This document shows, in pieces, positions 52,941-63,969 of a stretch of 64,000 bases of DNA. Position numbers and translations under genes: made by a program. Every line of letters starts with the position of its first letter. Position 1 is the stretch's first letter. The notes below the pieces were generated by a model. That model worked only from the letters and a program-made list of their open reading frames with translations, made no database searches and was not told the origin of the DNA. This DNA is from Symbiodinium microadriaticum. Its lineage: Eukaryota > Sar > Dinophyceae > Suessiales > Symbiodiniaceae. The stretch is from NCBI GenBank assembly GCA_001939145.1, contig LSRX01000430.1, positions 37,125 to 101,124 of the forward strand. Reading direction: 5' to 3'.

Positions 52941-55928
52941 GACAAGCATCTTACGGCATTCCATGCCGACTCTTCTCAGTACGGTCAGCTGTTTCTCAGC
53001 TGACCCAGTTGCGGAGATTCCTTGCCGGCTGCTTCGCCTGTACTTTGCTCCAGGATTTCCTGGCAGCGAAGTTCGAAGCCTCGAAGGTGAAGGATTCCGG
53101 AAGACCGATGAAGGCTCCACTCCAAGTGCAAGTTAGCAGCCCTCGCTTTTCTGTAGCTCTTCTCCGGATGCAGGCCTCCGCGCTGAAGAACAAGCCGCCG
53201 GGCGGCAAGCGACGGCGTGAGACGAACTCTTCTAAATGGCATGAACAACCATCTCGCCGACTCAGGAAGACGATGGACACACCGGAAAAGTCCGCCAAGA
53301 AGGGCTGGTGCTGTTGGGTTACTTGACCTGCAAGCATCATCTAAAGCACATGAGCAGAACTTGCAAGTGGACGCACAGGCCGTTCTTGGCCTAGCAGCCA
53401 TTGTGCACAAGACCCAGGCCTGGTTCTGATGGGCGTCGCACAGGCATCCAGCTGTGCTTCTTCAAGGAGCCTTGCCATCGTCAGCAGTGCTTCATTTTGC
53501 TTTGCCCGTCTTGGCAGGAGCAAACAGCACTTATCTTCTCTGTCCACCTCGCGTGGGCTCGGTGTTCATATGCCAGCGAAAAGCCCGTGAAATAAACTCA
53601 GCCACGAAAGCAGTGTGTTTATGCTCCAAGCTGTGCGTACTTTCAGATGGGCGCATTTAGTGTCTGGCGACCTTGAACAGCTGCCAGAGAGCAAATGCCT
53701 CTGGCGATGCTTTGTCATCGTGGGTTGAGTTTTTACGAATCCGCTTTGTCTTCCACCTTGCCGAGACAGCCAGCTGGTCTGCGCCCCTGCCAGATCGCTG
53801 TAGTGTCCGCACTGACATTTGAATTAGAGCCGAAGTGTGGAGACTTGAGACTTGACCCGACGGGCCCAATCTCTATCAGTTCAACTTCAAATCCAATCAG
53901 ATCCGAGAGCGGCTGTGCAACGACATGTGGTCATGAACGAACGGTCAACAGTACTATGGACAACACGATGATCCAACGGTCTCCACTCTGCGGTTCGTTG
54001 AAGATTCCCGGCTGGTTGCTAAGCACTGGCCTGATACCCTAAGATGGCGGCTTCAGGACGTGCCCCATGACGACCAGACCAAAAACACTTCTTGTTGCCT
54101 TGCGTCGTGATGATGAAGCCGCACTCTTTATCTGCATCTGTGTGCCTCCTCGTCGCATTGCATGGCTGTCGCTAAGCACACAGCCACTTGCGATGGGCCC
54201 GGTTGTGTCCACCGCTGCCCTAGATTAACTCGATATTGCTTGCTGGCGCCAAAACTAGGATGCGCCATCCATCACCCCAACCCTTCCGGTGGCTCGGTCG
54301 AGGCTACACACCAAGTCGCCAGTTGATTCAGATTCATGCTGATTCCTGCAGATATCTTGTTCCAACCATTGCAAGAAGCTTGACTGCTGCTTCAGGTTGC
54401 AGGAGAATCATTCCTTGCAAAGCCTGCGCAGCGTAGTCGGACTGAACCAACTGGTTTTCTCAAGTTATGCTGCTATGCTGTGAAGTCAGTCGCCTTATCG
54501 CTGCTCGTCCAATTCCAATTCGCAACGGGCTAGGAAAAGGATGCAATTAACATGAGGGACGCAAGTAGCTCTTCACGTCTTCAATGCACTGACAGCGTGA
54601 CGTGGCTGCTTCAGAGGATCGCACCAGTGTGTTTGCTGCGCGAGCCTCGTGCAGCATGGTTCCGTGATGAAGCTGTCTTACCTTCGCTGACGGACATCGC
54701 GCGAGGGGAACCGCGAGGAAAAATGGAGGCGTAAAGCCGTGGAGGCCGTTGAGGGTACGCAGCATCAAAAGGATTCCAGGGACACAAGAGGAAGCAACAT
54801 GAAATCACATGCAACAGCACCTCACATTCTGTCTCTGTGGTCATGTCTGCACTCCACTCACCAAGATCCTGATTGCCTCGCTGGCCGCCGGTTCTGTCAA
54901 ACCCGGACGTGATGCGAAGCAGATACCTGTCTGCATCAGCAAGCTTCTTGATGTTGAGGGTCCCGTCTACTGAACGGAGGATAAACAAGGCATAGTCGAT
55001 GCCATATTAAACTCCGATGCAGCACTCTAAGGCTTTGCCGCGAACGCATGCCCAAGGTGGCTGGGTGGCTTGAGCCGTGCACGAGCAACAGAAGAAAAGT
55101 AGACTCCCATTATTCTGCATGTGCTGTCTGGTAGGGGCCTTGTGAAGTGCAGCGGTTAGAGTCGCAAACGTTGATTGATCCTGCAGCCCATTGGCTCATG
55201 ACAAATGAGCGGGCACGGGGCCCGGCCGGTGCAAGAGCCGGGTACGGAGCTCGGAGATCCGACTCTGTGACGTCTCCGCGCACATCATCAGACCACCTAA
55301 CATGGAGCACATTCGCCTAGCAGCATGACGGCTTCTTTCGTAGCCCCCGAGAAACAACCTTGAGGCCGGCGATAGTTGATGTCCTCATCTGCACGGCTGA
55401 AGTACCGGATCGTCAAATGCACCTCTGAGGCCATGACAAGTCTGTCCGCTTCAATAAACGTGCTGTTTCTGTAGACGAGGGCTAGGCTCAGCATGACCTT
55501 GGAGTTTGTTGTGGCAGGACCCCGAGTACCCAGCGTCCGAGCTCCTGACGCATTCATCCCAGACCAAGGGATGGCAGACCGCTCGCTTCTGCGACTTCCC
55601 GCAGGAGCTGATAACGGAAGATGCGTGGACATCTTTTAGAGCTGAGTAGGGTTGGGTCAGGGACACGTGATGCCGCCTCAGGAGATAGGGCTGCAGTTCG
55701 AGACGCCAGTCCACTTGCGGCAGGCAGGAACAGTGGCAGCTGTTTTGTGTGCGAGGTGCTATCACCGCTTTAAGCTAGGCACTCGCCCAAGCCTTGCAGC
55801 TCTACTGCTCGAAATCGTCCTGACCTGCCCATACGACGTACAGATCGCCTGACAAGCTCGAGGCAGCAGGCAATTGGAAGCTCGTGCATGTGAACAACAG
55901 CAACTCGTGACAAAGTTTGCAATGGCAG
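52941..55928. other. Region between ATPase copy 3 and the dioxygenase-like gene
   Basis: The C-terminal tail of ATPase copy 3 should lie just after 52940; a basic 105-codon frame at 53009-53326 ending KKGWCCWVT is one candidate, but copies 1 and 2 offer no matching tail. The rest holds only short frames. Two minus-strand stretches look mildly protein-like and are listed separately. Confidence 0.4.
54850..55632 (-). CDS. Possible minus-strand exons, unidentified
   Basis: On the minus strand, 55297-55632 reads a segment containing STFIEADRLVMASEVHLTIR and YFSRADEDINYRRPQG, and 54850-54988 reads LNIKKLADADRYLLRITSGF followed by DMTTETECE. Both have balanced composition unlike the arginine- and serine-rich shadow frames. 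They may be exons of one gene running opposite to its neighbours, but there is no family match and no paired splice sites that I could verify. Confidence 0.2.
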
Positions 55929-57173
55929 ATGAGCCTGAGCCCTCCATTCGTTGAGGAGCTCATCCCCTACGACCCGGATGAATTTGATTTCGTGTCAAAC
56001 GTTCAGGACATACTGGAGCCTCCAGAGGCACACATCGGAGACCTGGAGCAAGCAGAGGGGGAGGGTGCGCTCGCGGCCCTGGGCCAGATTCATCGATGGT
56101 TTCCACACAGCGGCAAGAGACGGCCACGCATGCGCTGCCAACTTGTGCACGCTGACTTCATAGAAACCTATCATCGCTTCGTTCGCACGGTCGTGAGATC
56201 GAATCTCGAGGAGGCGGTCGTCCTTTTCGAGCGTTGCCCGAATCTGCGAATCCATTTAGCTGGTGAAAAATCCTTAACGGCTCCTCACAGGGACAAAGAC
56301 CATCACCATTCAGAGGCTGAGCTGAACTTCTGGGTTCCCCTAACGAGGTGCTTTGGTGGTGCAAGCCTCTGGGTCGAGTCTATGCCGGGGAAAGGCGATT
56401 TCCATGCTCTGACTGTCGAGCCGGGCATGGCAGTGCGCTTTTATGGAAACCAGTGCCTGCATTTCACCAAAGACAACGACACAGACCTCACCCGAGTCTC
56501 GTTCGACTTTCGGGTGGTGCGACTTCGGGACCTGGGCTGGTCACAAATACCTCACCCGGGATCTCCAGAAGCAGCGCGATGGATGATTTTTTCGTACTAT
56601 GATGTCATGGGTGCCCACGGTCATGTTCTCAGCCCGCAGGAGTGGGCCAGCCAAGTGGCACCGTGCCTGCCCGATCTGTCAACAACCGCTGGAAATCAAT
56701 ATCACCAGCCACCTCGGCCAAGCAGCTGCCGCCAGCGCTCGCGGTCGCCAGAGCACCTCAAAAAATGCGAGGCAAAGTGGGGATCTGCGAGACAAGCGAG
56801 GAAAAACTGCGCGCGCTGTGGCTGGCTGGCCAACCGGGCACAGCTTGAACAAGTTCTTTGCTACATGGATTCCAGTGGCATCACAAGGCCGTGGGTTGCG
56901 GAGAATCCGGACAGCTACCAACCGTGGGGTCTGGGATGTCTCCTCTGTCATCGAGCCTTCCTGGCGGGGCCGAAGGACGAAAGTACTCCCTGGCCTTCGA
57001 AATCCGCTTTCACAGACTTCACGTATGGGCTTGGAATGCCAGGGCTCCTGCAGCAGCCCCTGTATCGGCATGGTAATCATGCCCGGCTCCAGGCCGCTGG
57101 TCGCAGTCAAACACAGCTGGTGCTTCCGCAGAACCCGGAGCATGCAGCCGCAGCCCAGACTTTTCGATGTTGA
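55929..57173 (+). CDS. 2-oxoglutarate/Fe(II) dioxygenase-like protein with cysteine-rich C-terminus
   Basis: ATG 55929 gives 414 residues; the frame opens slightly earlier without another ATG. Residues 120-122 read HRD (HxD iron ligands), followed by ELNFWVPLT, FGGASLWVES, PGKGDFHALTVEPG, then FYGNQCLHFTKDND (H178) and LTRVSFDFRVV with R189, which would bind 2-oxoglutarate. This order fits the jelly-roll Fe(II)/2OG dioxygenases, close in pattern to small bacterial antibiotic-cluster oxygenases (StrG-type) rather than prolyl hydroxylases. From about residue 285 a basic stretch leads to CARCGW (C294, C297) and CLLCHRAF (C337, C340, H341), a possible zinc site. Substrate unknown. The gene appears intronless, but I could not exclude an intron between the two parts. 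Confidence 0.7.
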   Translation: MSLSPPFVEELIPYDPDEFDFVSNVQDILEPPEAHIGDLEQAEGEGALAALGQIHRWFPHSGKRRPRMRCQLVHADFIETYHRFVRTVVRSNLEEAVVLFERCPNLRIHLAGEKSLTAPHRDKDHHHSEAELNFWVPLTRCFGGASLWVESMPGKGDFHALTVEPGMAVRFYGNQCLHFTKDNDTDLTRVSFDFRVVRLRDLGWSQIPHPGSPEAARWMIFSYYDVMGAHGHVLSPQEWASQVAPCLPDLSTTAGNQYHQPPRPSSCRQRSRSPEHLKKCEAKWGSARQARKNCARCGWLANRAQLEQVLCYMDSSGITRPWVAENPDSYQPWGLGCLLCHRAFLAGPKDESTPWPSKSAFTDFTYGLGMPGLLQQPLYRHGNHARLQAAGRSQTQLVLPQNPEHAAAAQTFRC

Positions 57174-57395
57174 CATCGAGCTGCTTCGGGACGCAGACCA
57201 TGAAGGCGAGGTGTGCAGAGCTTCGAGGAAGGCGGCTTCATTATGAAAGTGAAGCCGGCATCCGGAACCGCTGGGGATGAAGACACCAAGCAGTCCCGCT
57301 TGTCGGAGGGATGCAGCAGAAAGGGCAAGTTGATGTGCTTGAACACTGTTGCCTCAAAGGCAACCCTGCCCGAAAGTCCAGCCTCTTGACACGCA

Positions 57396-58185
57396 GGTGC
57401 AGTTCTTGTCTCATCAGAGTAAGTGTTTCAGCTGCACCGAGCTTTGCATGATGGAAGATGGGCCGGGGATTTGTGGAAGACTGAGGGGTTTCATTGCGTC
57501 CAATAATCTCTAACTTGCGAACCAAGGATAGCGACGAAGATCGACCTCTACACCGCGATGCCTGCTGCAGGCAAGGTCGAATCGCTTTTGGCCAGATCAA
57601 AACATCACCACGCCTTGTTAAGGCCAAGCCTCTACCTACGATGCTTTGAGCTTTAAAAGGCGTGGCAAACTGAGTCAGATGGGCACAGCCCCCTTCCCGG
57701 ACCGGACCTGTGCAGGTTAGGCTACCTGTCGCTGGATAGTAATGAGCGCTCCCAGTTTCAAGCTCGGGAGCTCAAAAGTGTTCCTCACCTGCATACAAGG
57801 AACACATGTTCACACGTCTGTGTCTGGCTGGTGACCCCTTGTCTGAGGTGTATGTTGACGTGGCGTCCTCAGCAGGCTTTCCTGGTACAAAGACAGTAGA
57901 AGGTAGGTAGCTATAGTGGTAGGACCGGTGGGACATCATGTCAGTAAAGCGCGTGCTGAATGAGGTTTCTGCGCAATTCATGAAGATCTTGTTTCACAAG
58001 TGCCCCCGACATGTTTCACATCAGACCTCTATGTGACGAGTGAAGAAGATTCGGCTCCACTCGCAGGTGCCATGTGAACCGGTACAACATCGTGAACCAG
58101 GCTCCAGCATGCTCCAGCCAGGTAAACACTGGCAAAGCCTTTGCGTTCAGGTTGGCCTCATAGCGCTGAACTGCTTGGGCGAGGC
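57396..58185 (+). CDS. CEP104: CEP104 homologue: N-terminal jelly-roll exons
   Basis: Joined exons read VQFLSHQSK-IATKIDLYTAMPA, then YDALSFK-RLGYLSLDSNER to ARELKS, VYVD, VSAQFMKILFHK-CHVNRYNIVNQ and VGLIALNCLGE. Each junction keeps phase: HQSK splits AA|G across a GT-AG intron (57423-57536); K-R splits across a GC-AG intron starting at about 57658; FHK splits AA|G at 57999/58067; NQ|V uses a GC donor at 58101. The exon VYVD (57848-57859) would be only 12 bases long. The order and spacing match the CEP104 N-terminal domain closely. Assignment is from family knowledge without an alignment run. Confidence 0.78.
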
Positions 58186-61100
58186 ATTAGGGCTCCTTGG
58201 ACCGAATGTGCGACATCGGTGAATCGGGCGGCGTTCATCTACTGATCTGCTTGAGCTGCAGATGCAACATTCGTTTCTAAACAGCTTTTCGGGGTTTGAC
58301 ACATGGATTAGTCATACGTCTAAAGTTGCGATCCAGCACCACTGGATGAACAAAATTACAATGGCCTGCCTGCTTTGGCTTCGGCACAAGACAGCACAGT
58401 CGGAAACCGAGCCTTTGCCCAGCCATGTCGCCGCATCAGATCATCCTGCCGTGCTCCTGGCATAGCTGGAACTAACATTCGAGTGCACAAGAGTTAGTGC
58501 GATGGGGCGACGTGGGTATGTAGAATCGTCTGCAGTCAAGGAATGCTTGGAGGCAAACGCCAAACAGCAAACTTGTGCGTTTCAAAACATTGCACCAGGC
58601 AAAACGTCGCTTCTAAGAGCATGATTGTGGCCGCCCACAACTATTCTCCAAGAACGCTTACTTCATCCAGGAGACCGAAGCGATCGGCTTTCCGCAGAGG
58701 CTTTCAAGGCCCGCTGCAAGGATGACGGTGGCAAGAAGGAGGACGACAAGGATGGTGGTGGCAGGCGCAAGAAACGACGACAAGGACGGAGGGCGTCGCC
58801 GCAAGGATGACGATGGCAAGAAGGAGGACGACAAGCATGGTGATCGCGACCGCAAGGACGACGACAAGGATGGTCGCCACGGCCACCATCGACGCCACAG
58901 CAAAAGTGGAGGAGCAGGCAGCTTGTGCATTTTCACCACCGACAATCTGGAGCTTATGGTCATCACGATCGCTATGTAGCTTGCCAGCAAAGTCGACTGT
59001 GCAACCTCGGTCTTGTCGGACCAGGGCTTTTTTAAACATCCGCATTCTTTCAGTTTTGCCCAGCGCCCCGTCCTGTGCATCAGCCGAGTGCTTGTAATGC
59101 TCGCACCTGGTAGCTTCACTCGAGACCAAATCTCGGAACAATGGTAGAGCAGGACAGAGATGTAGAAAGAATCAGTCTAAGTGGTGCTTGTCAATGTGGA
59201 GGTGCGTTTAGCTTCAAGACATGGGTTCGTGGAAATACCTCTGCCTGTGCGCCAGAGCTATTCCTGGCTGGGAAGGGCAGCATGCTTGAGAATTCGGACA
59301 GCATCCATTTCACATTTGGGAATCGAGAGCTGCCTTCGAAAAAGCCATGATATGGACACACCATCCAAGGTCACATCGCGACATTTTCTCGCTCACGACA
59401 GCATTCTCCCAGCATTCCCGTTCTGAAAGAGACCCTGCGGCGGACCGAGGCCTGACCTGGCGATGGGGCCCCCGCCTCCCAACCCAGCGCTTGCGCGAGG
59501 GCCGGCACCTTTGGTTAGCACCGGAAATCCGCTGACGATTCTTGGGATTTCGTCATGGCCCAGCTCAGGCCAACGAATGGCTACCAGCCACCGCAAGCAT
59601 CTTCGCCTCCGCCACCACAGCCATCGGTGCAGGACGTGTTTGGACGGCCATGGGCTATCCGAGCATCTTCTATGCGATTTGTGTGAGGTGCAACTGCTAC
59701 GTGAGGTGGGCAGCAGACGAGTCTGAATGTTCGGAAGCTGCAGCCACTGGGTAAATGTCTTGTTTAAGTATGGTGCACAAATTTACGCAAATGCACAACT
59801 TGCCACAGGCAGCTTAACAGGTGACATAGGTGATTTTCGACTTGAGTGCAGTAAGAGGGGGGTCTGCCACAAGCTAGCAGTAGCAGTCTGGCAAGTGCAG
59901 GATGCTGCACAGGCTGCGGCAGATGAAATGCGCCTCGGCATCTTAAGACTTCCAACAGTCAGTGTGGGATCTTTTGCCGGCAGTGCCAAGACATGCCAAG
60001 AGTGACAGGTGTTTCAAAAAATCCTGACTGCAAACGCGAAGGTCTTATGGCATGGTGTATCGAGCACCGCTAGCGAAAGGTTTGGAAGGCTACATTCTGT
60101 ACAGCCTTCACAGTTGGTCTAAGTTGTCAATTCTAGGGAAAAAGAGAAATGGCAAGTGCCCGGTTTGCAACAATCGGGGCATGTTCAGTGACGCTACAGC
60201 TTGGCTTGCATTTTCTACCTCCCTCCTGAGTTGCCAATGTTGGCTTCATTACGATACTGATCTTCAGTCCCTTAGAACTAGGATGAGGAGACGAGGGTTG
60301 TCGCGTCCTCTGCAGAAGGTGGTCAAGTTCCTGAACACCCTACCGTACGGAGGTCGCTTTGTAATGCGGTCCTCAGGCGATACGATGCTCAGACATTGGA
60401 GCGAATCCGCTCTTTGTCGAACGCGAAGGCCGTACCTGAAAGCCTAATGCATCTCGTGTGCATGTGAGGTATAAGTATAGCACGGGCTTCAGGTCGGTGT
60501 CACCCAGACACACTCCTGTTGCCAGTATTCAAAGTCTTCCGCCAGGCGAGGGCGGTTGATGCCGAGGACTACGAGGAGGCGAAGCGTTGCAAAGAGATGC
60601 TGGCCAGGCCGGACAAACCCCGGTGAGGCGAAGTTACGTTTGACTTCAAGTAATGTCGTACAATGTTGTACATCTACATGCATACATAAGTACAGAGCTG
60701 CCTACGTACGTACAGACATACATACATACATACCTACCTACCTACCTACCTACCTACCTACCTACATACATACATACATACATACATACATCATATACGT
60801 ATTATGCACACATACCACATACACGCGCACAGATACATGCATACATACGTGCACAAGCACACACACACATACAGAGTTTCCATTGAGCGCATGCAGTCCG
60901 TGTGTAAGGCTGCGCCAGACCGGCCTCCTGCTCCGAGAGCTGGAGGAATTGGCTTGCACTCCATGGCCTTTCGTTGTGGAAGCTTTTTTTCCAGAGGACC
61001 GGAAGAAGGCAGCAGTGCAAAACGAAGATTATGATGCCGCCAAAGCTCTGAAAAGCGAGATCGATCGGCTTCGCAGCTGGACTGCAGTCTAGCCTGGTCT

Positions 61101-63095
61101 AGCCTGAAGTTGGAAACTGAACGGCCGGAGCAGCCGTCCTTGCCAAGGTAGTGCAATCGAGCGGCCAGAGGTACGGGCCGAGCGACCGCATTCCGGAAGG
61201 ACTTGCGGCCTTGCCTTTGCAACGACCGCTTTCTTGCGAACGCCAAGCACTGCCGAGAGCATGGAGGAGTGCGCGCAGCAACAGCCTCGGGCCAAACAGT
61301 CGCATGGGCCCCAGCTGACGGACAAACTTCAACAAGGTTACCACTATCCGCCCAGTAGCCAGCCTTAAAGACTCTGCCATTGCCAGGTGCCGGTGCCGGA
61401 AGCCCCGATTTCACCAGCCATCATAGTGCGCCTCGTGGCGGACACCAGCCACAAATGGTTCCGCTGAGTCAAGACAGCGAGGCGGGATCTTCAGTCCACA
61501 CGGTTTGTGCAGTCGTGGAAAGTGTTCAGAAATGCATGTGACTCCGATTTGACAGCGCGAGGCAGTGATGCAAGCACCACCTTCTCGTGGAAAGCGCTCA
61601 CCCTCTCCGAGTCTGCCGGCTTTCCCGTTGGAGGTGCCCATTAGGGCCCGGGCGGCAGCTTTTGCTCTGACTGTGTTTGGCCAGGAGGGCTACAGCCAGG
61701 CCGAAGTCCCGAGACGAGAGGCGAGTTCGACACAGCCACGAACAAGAAATTGTATCCCCCCAAAAAAAAAGGTTGAGACCGGAGGAGATGTTCTTAGAAT
61801 CCTTAGCCATGCGGAGGCAGCCAACTCTCCGCCCTTGCCTGCGGCGGGCGGGGCGCGAGTGGCGCGCACTCCTCCCCTTTCCGGCATGGCCTCTGCACGG
61901 AGCGTGGCCCGGAAAATCTTAAGGGGTCAAATTCGGTTCCTACGGGACCCAGCAATGCGGGAGTCTAGGGCGGGCAAGTCGCTGGTATTCGCTGGCAGCA
62001 GTGTGATAGCTTGGTGACGGAACTCAGTGTGCATGGAAGCCTTTGCAGGCGTAACGGGAGACTTGGTGAAATGCCACGTGCCACAGCAGCGACATTTCCC
62101 GAGGCTCCTAAGGAGCTGCCACCGGAGCAGCCGCCGCTGTCTGAGCGCGGCTTTGATGCAGCTGACCATCCACTGAGCGGCGTGCCTAATGTGGAGGCGC
62201 CATTCAATCGAAAGTAAAATAGTGCTGGAGGCATGTTGTTTTGCAGGACCTCAGCCAGCCCGAGCCGCTGAACAGCAACTTCCAAAAGGAAGCGGAGCCG
62301 CTCATCCAGCTGTTCGGCGAGTACCTCACGAACTGTGTCTATTCGAAGGACTGACCTCAGACCTCCTGGAATGTCTGTGCGCGTCGGGGTCGGAACCACA
62401 GGCATGGAGCTTGCGCGATGCCGCGCTGCAGAAGCTAACTCTGGATCTGCAAAATGGCGAGCACCAGCCTCCTGGTTGGACCTGCTTGGATGTCTGGTTG
62501 GAGGATTGGAGCCAGAGGGGAGCACTTGATGACAGCGCCAAGGTCGACGGATCAAAGCCGGCTGCTTGCGGGCTACGTGATCGTGCTGAAGAGGATGGTG
62601 CCGGACAAGAATGTTCAGGTCGAAGTCGAAGAGGGATGTCTGACAGCAGCAACTGCCTCTGTTTGTCACGAGGTGTTCCTTGCTGCAGCAGCGCTGCTGC
62701 ACACGGTTTGCCAGGCCAGTGATCCGAAAAGAAGGCGGGTGGGCTGCGGCAATTTGCTTCCAGGAGCTCTTGGGCCGCTCCGGGCCCAGGCGTGCGGAGG
62801 CCGGGCCAGGGACAGAGAAGCTCAAAGAGGCGGCAAATTAAATTGCACTCGCTCACAAGTGCAGAGCCAGAATGAACATGCAAGGGGTGATCTCAGGGTG
62901 TATCTGTTTTGTCGTGCAGAGGCCGTGAGCCTATGCCTGGCTATTGTTTGGCTCTACTTTGGTTTTATGTGGCGAGCACAGGGCGTCAGAGCAAGTCTAG
63001 AGGTTGCTGATTGCTCTGCAGCACTGCAGGCTCATTCTGCATTGGACCCCTTGATGCCATTATTGGTGGATCGCTTGGGAGACAGCAACGCGCTG
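57396..63095 (+). CDS. CEP104: CEP104 homologue (ciliary-tip TOG protein), 5' end not identified, many exons
   Basis: Exon fragments in the correct order match the architecture of CEP104: N-terminal jelly-roll, paired coiled-coil repeats of the E-D-Y-(D/E)-x-A-K type, and a TOG domain. In animals and protists CEP104 binds tubulin and sits at the plus ends of ciliary microtubules. Exons seen: 57396-57422, 57537-57570, about 57625-57657, 57716-57779, 57848-57859, 57965-57999, 58067-58100, 58151-58185, 60546-60622, 60909-60951, 60997-61075, 62247-62348, 62402-62460, 62570-62618, 62673-62718 and about 63029-63090. Donors are a mix of GT, GC and one GA. The first exons, the segment between jelly-roll and coil, and the zinc-finger end were not found; the gene may continue beyond the window. 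Confidence 0.78.
58718..58880 (+). repeat. 85-base tandem repeat, Lys/Asp-rich when translated
   Basis: A unit beginning AAGGATGACG(G/A)TGGCAAG at 58718 recurs at 58803. The period of 85 bases is not a multiple of three, so the Lys/Asp-rich reading changes frame between units. It lies between the CEP104 jelly-roll and coil exons and could be part of a charged linker, or an intronic minisatellite. Confidence 0.6.
58890..60545. other. Inter-exon region of the CEP104 homologue
   Basis: No exon is recognised with confidence. The family would predict an exon with a DLAFD-like acidic segment before the first coil, but I did not find one. Frames at 59727 and 60052 are about 90-130 codons and show no motif. 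Confidence 0.4.
60546..61075 (+). CDS. CEP104: CEP104 homologue: coiled-coil exons
   Basis: Exon 60546-60622 encodes ARAVDAEDYEEAKRCKEML then ARPDKP. After a 286-nt GT-AG intron filled with microsatellite, exon 60909-60951 joins in phase as R-LRQTGLLLRELEEL. Exon 60997-61075 gives DRKKAAVQNEDYDAAKALKS then EIDRLR. The two E-D-Y-(E/D)-x-A-K repeats separated by a short helix are the tell-tale coil of CEP104 and of the related UVR-type motif. The intron after LEEL starts with GC (60952), or with GA if the exon ends earlier at LEE. Confidence 0.75.
60711..60868. repeat. (CATA)n / (CTAC)n / (CACA)n microsatellite in CEP104 intron
   Basis: CATA units, then CTAC units (about 60733-60766), then CATA again, followed by CA-rich DNA. 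Entirely inside the intron 60623-60908. Confidence 0.93.
61093..62246. other. CEP104 intron before TOG exons
   Basis: Nothing recognised as coding. A 286-codon frame on the minus strand (61965-62825) covers part of this stretch and the TOG exons; its Arg/Ser/Pro-rich composition marks it as a shadow. Confidence 0.5.
62247..63095 (+). CDS. CEP104: CEP104 homologue: TOG-domain exons
   Basis: Exon 62247-62348 encodes DLSQPEPLNSNFQKEAEPLI then QLFGEYLTNCVYSK. Across a 53-nt intron that begins GA and ends AG (62349-62401), exon 62402 continues AWSLRDAALQKLTLDLQNG. Exon 62570-62618 reads LLAGYVIVLKRMVPDKNVQ and exon 62673 continues VFLAAAALLHTV. About 63029-63090 reads ALDPLMPLLVDRLGDSN. These are successive HEAT-like helices of the CEP104 TOG domain (W-S-x-R-(D/E)-x-A-L signature, K-D/N-V-x-V-F, and G-D-S/N ends). 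In the family this domain binds tubulin. Confidence 0.75.
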
Positions 63096-63850
63096 TTCTT
63101 AGACAGCTTGATGAGGGTTATGGGGCATGCCTCATGCAAGAGACTGCTGCCGATCTCCACTAGCACTGTCCCTGGAGCGCCCAGCGGCTTGCATGATCTT
63201 GCATGGAGCTACTGTATGACTGAGTGTGCTGCAGCATGTTGGCTAGAAGCACATGAGGGCTTTGTTTGTAGTTTCGGTGGAGTGGAATGGCGCCTGCTGG
63301 GCTTGGCTGAGGGTTCAGCGTGCATGGAAGGACCCTTGCACGTGGGACGTTTTCAGCGACGCAGTCGGCGGCGTGGGGGAGCCTCTTATGTTTTCATGAA
63401 GTGGCCTCGGCCGAAATGTATATTATCCCCCCAACAAGACGACATAGTCGATGCAACTTCACTATGTAAGTTTTGGCGCAGGTGGCTAGTGGAAACCTTT
63501 GGGACCGACTTCCTCCGCGGTGGCTCAGGCCCCCTGCCCAGATCGCCGTTGTTCCGGCCTTCGGTCCGAGGGTATAGTTCACTTCGGTTTGCGCTTCTAT
63601 GCACCTGTCCTCTTAAGGTGTTCTGGAAATCTCAGCTGGCAAGGGCGAGCTCGCATGTTCCCTTCGCAACCGCCGCGTGGCTTTCAACGGCGTGTCGCAC
63701 GGTGTGCACCGACTTTGACCGGCCCATCCGAGAGCCGGTCAGGCTACGGCGTTCCTGTCACAGCCGTGGAGCCACGCTCCCTGGACCTCCGGAAATGCCG
63801 GGCGCCCTGCGCAGGGACAAAGCTTACGCTTAGTAAAAGCATGGTGTCCG
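63096..63850. other. Downstream of last recognised TOG exon
   Basis: The frame stays open in places (ORF up to 63833), but I recognise no further CEP104 segment. The C-terminal zinc fingers expected in the family are not seen before the window ends. Confidence 0.4.
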
Positions 63851-63861
63851 TGACAGCGCGA

Positions 63862-63969
63862 ATCCACATAGACATACTCACATGTATGTATACAGACACA
63901 CACAACTTAAAAGTCGCATGTACAATGTAGAATACATGCATGAGACACACACGCACACACACACACAAT

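Noticed and set aside
61965..62825. 286-codon minus-strand frame
   Set aside because: It covers CEP104 TOG exons on the opposite strand and has shadow-like composition with no motif.
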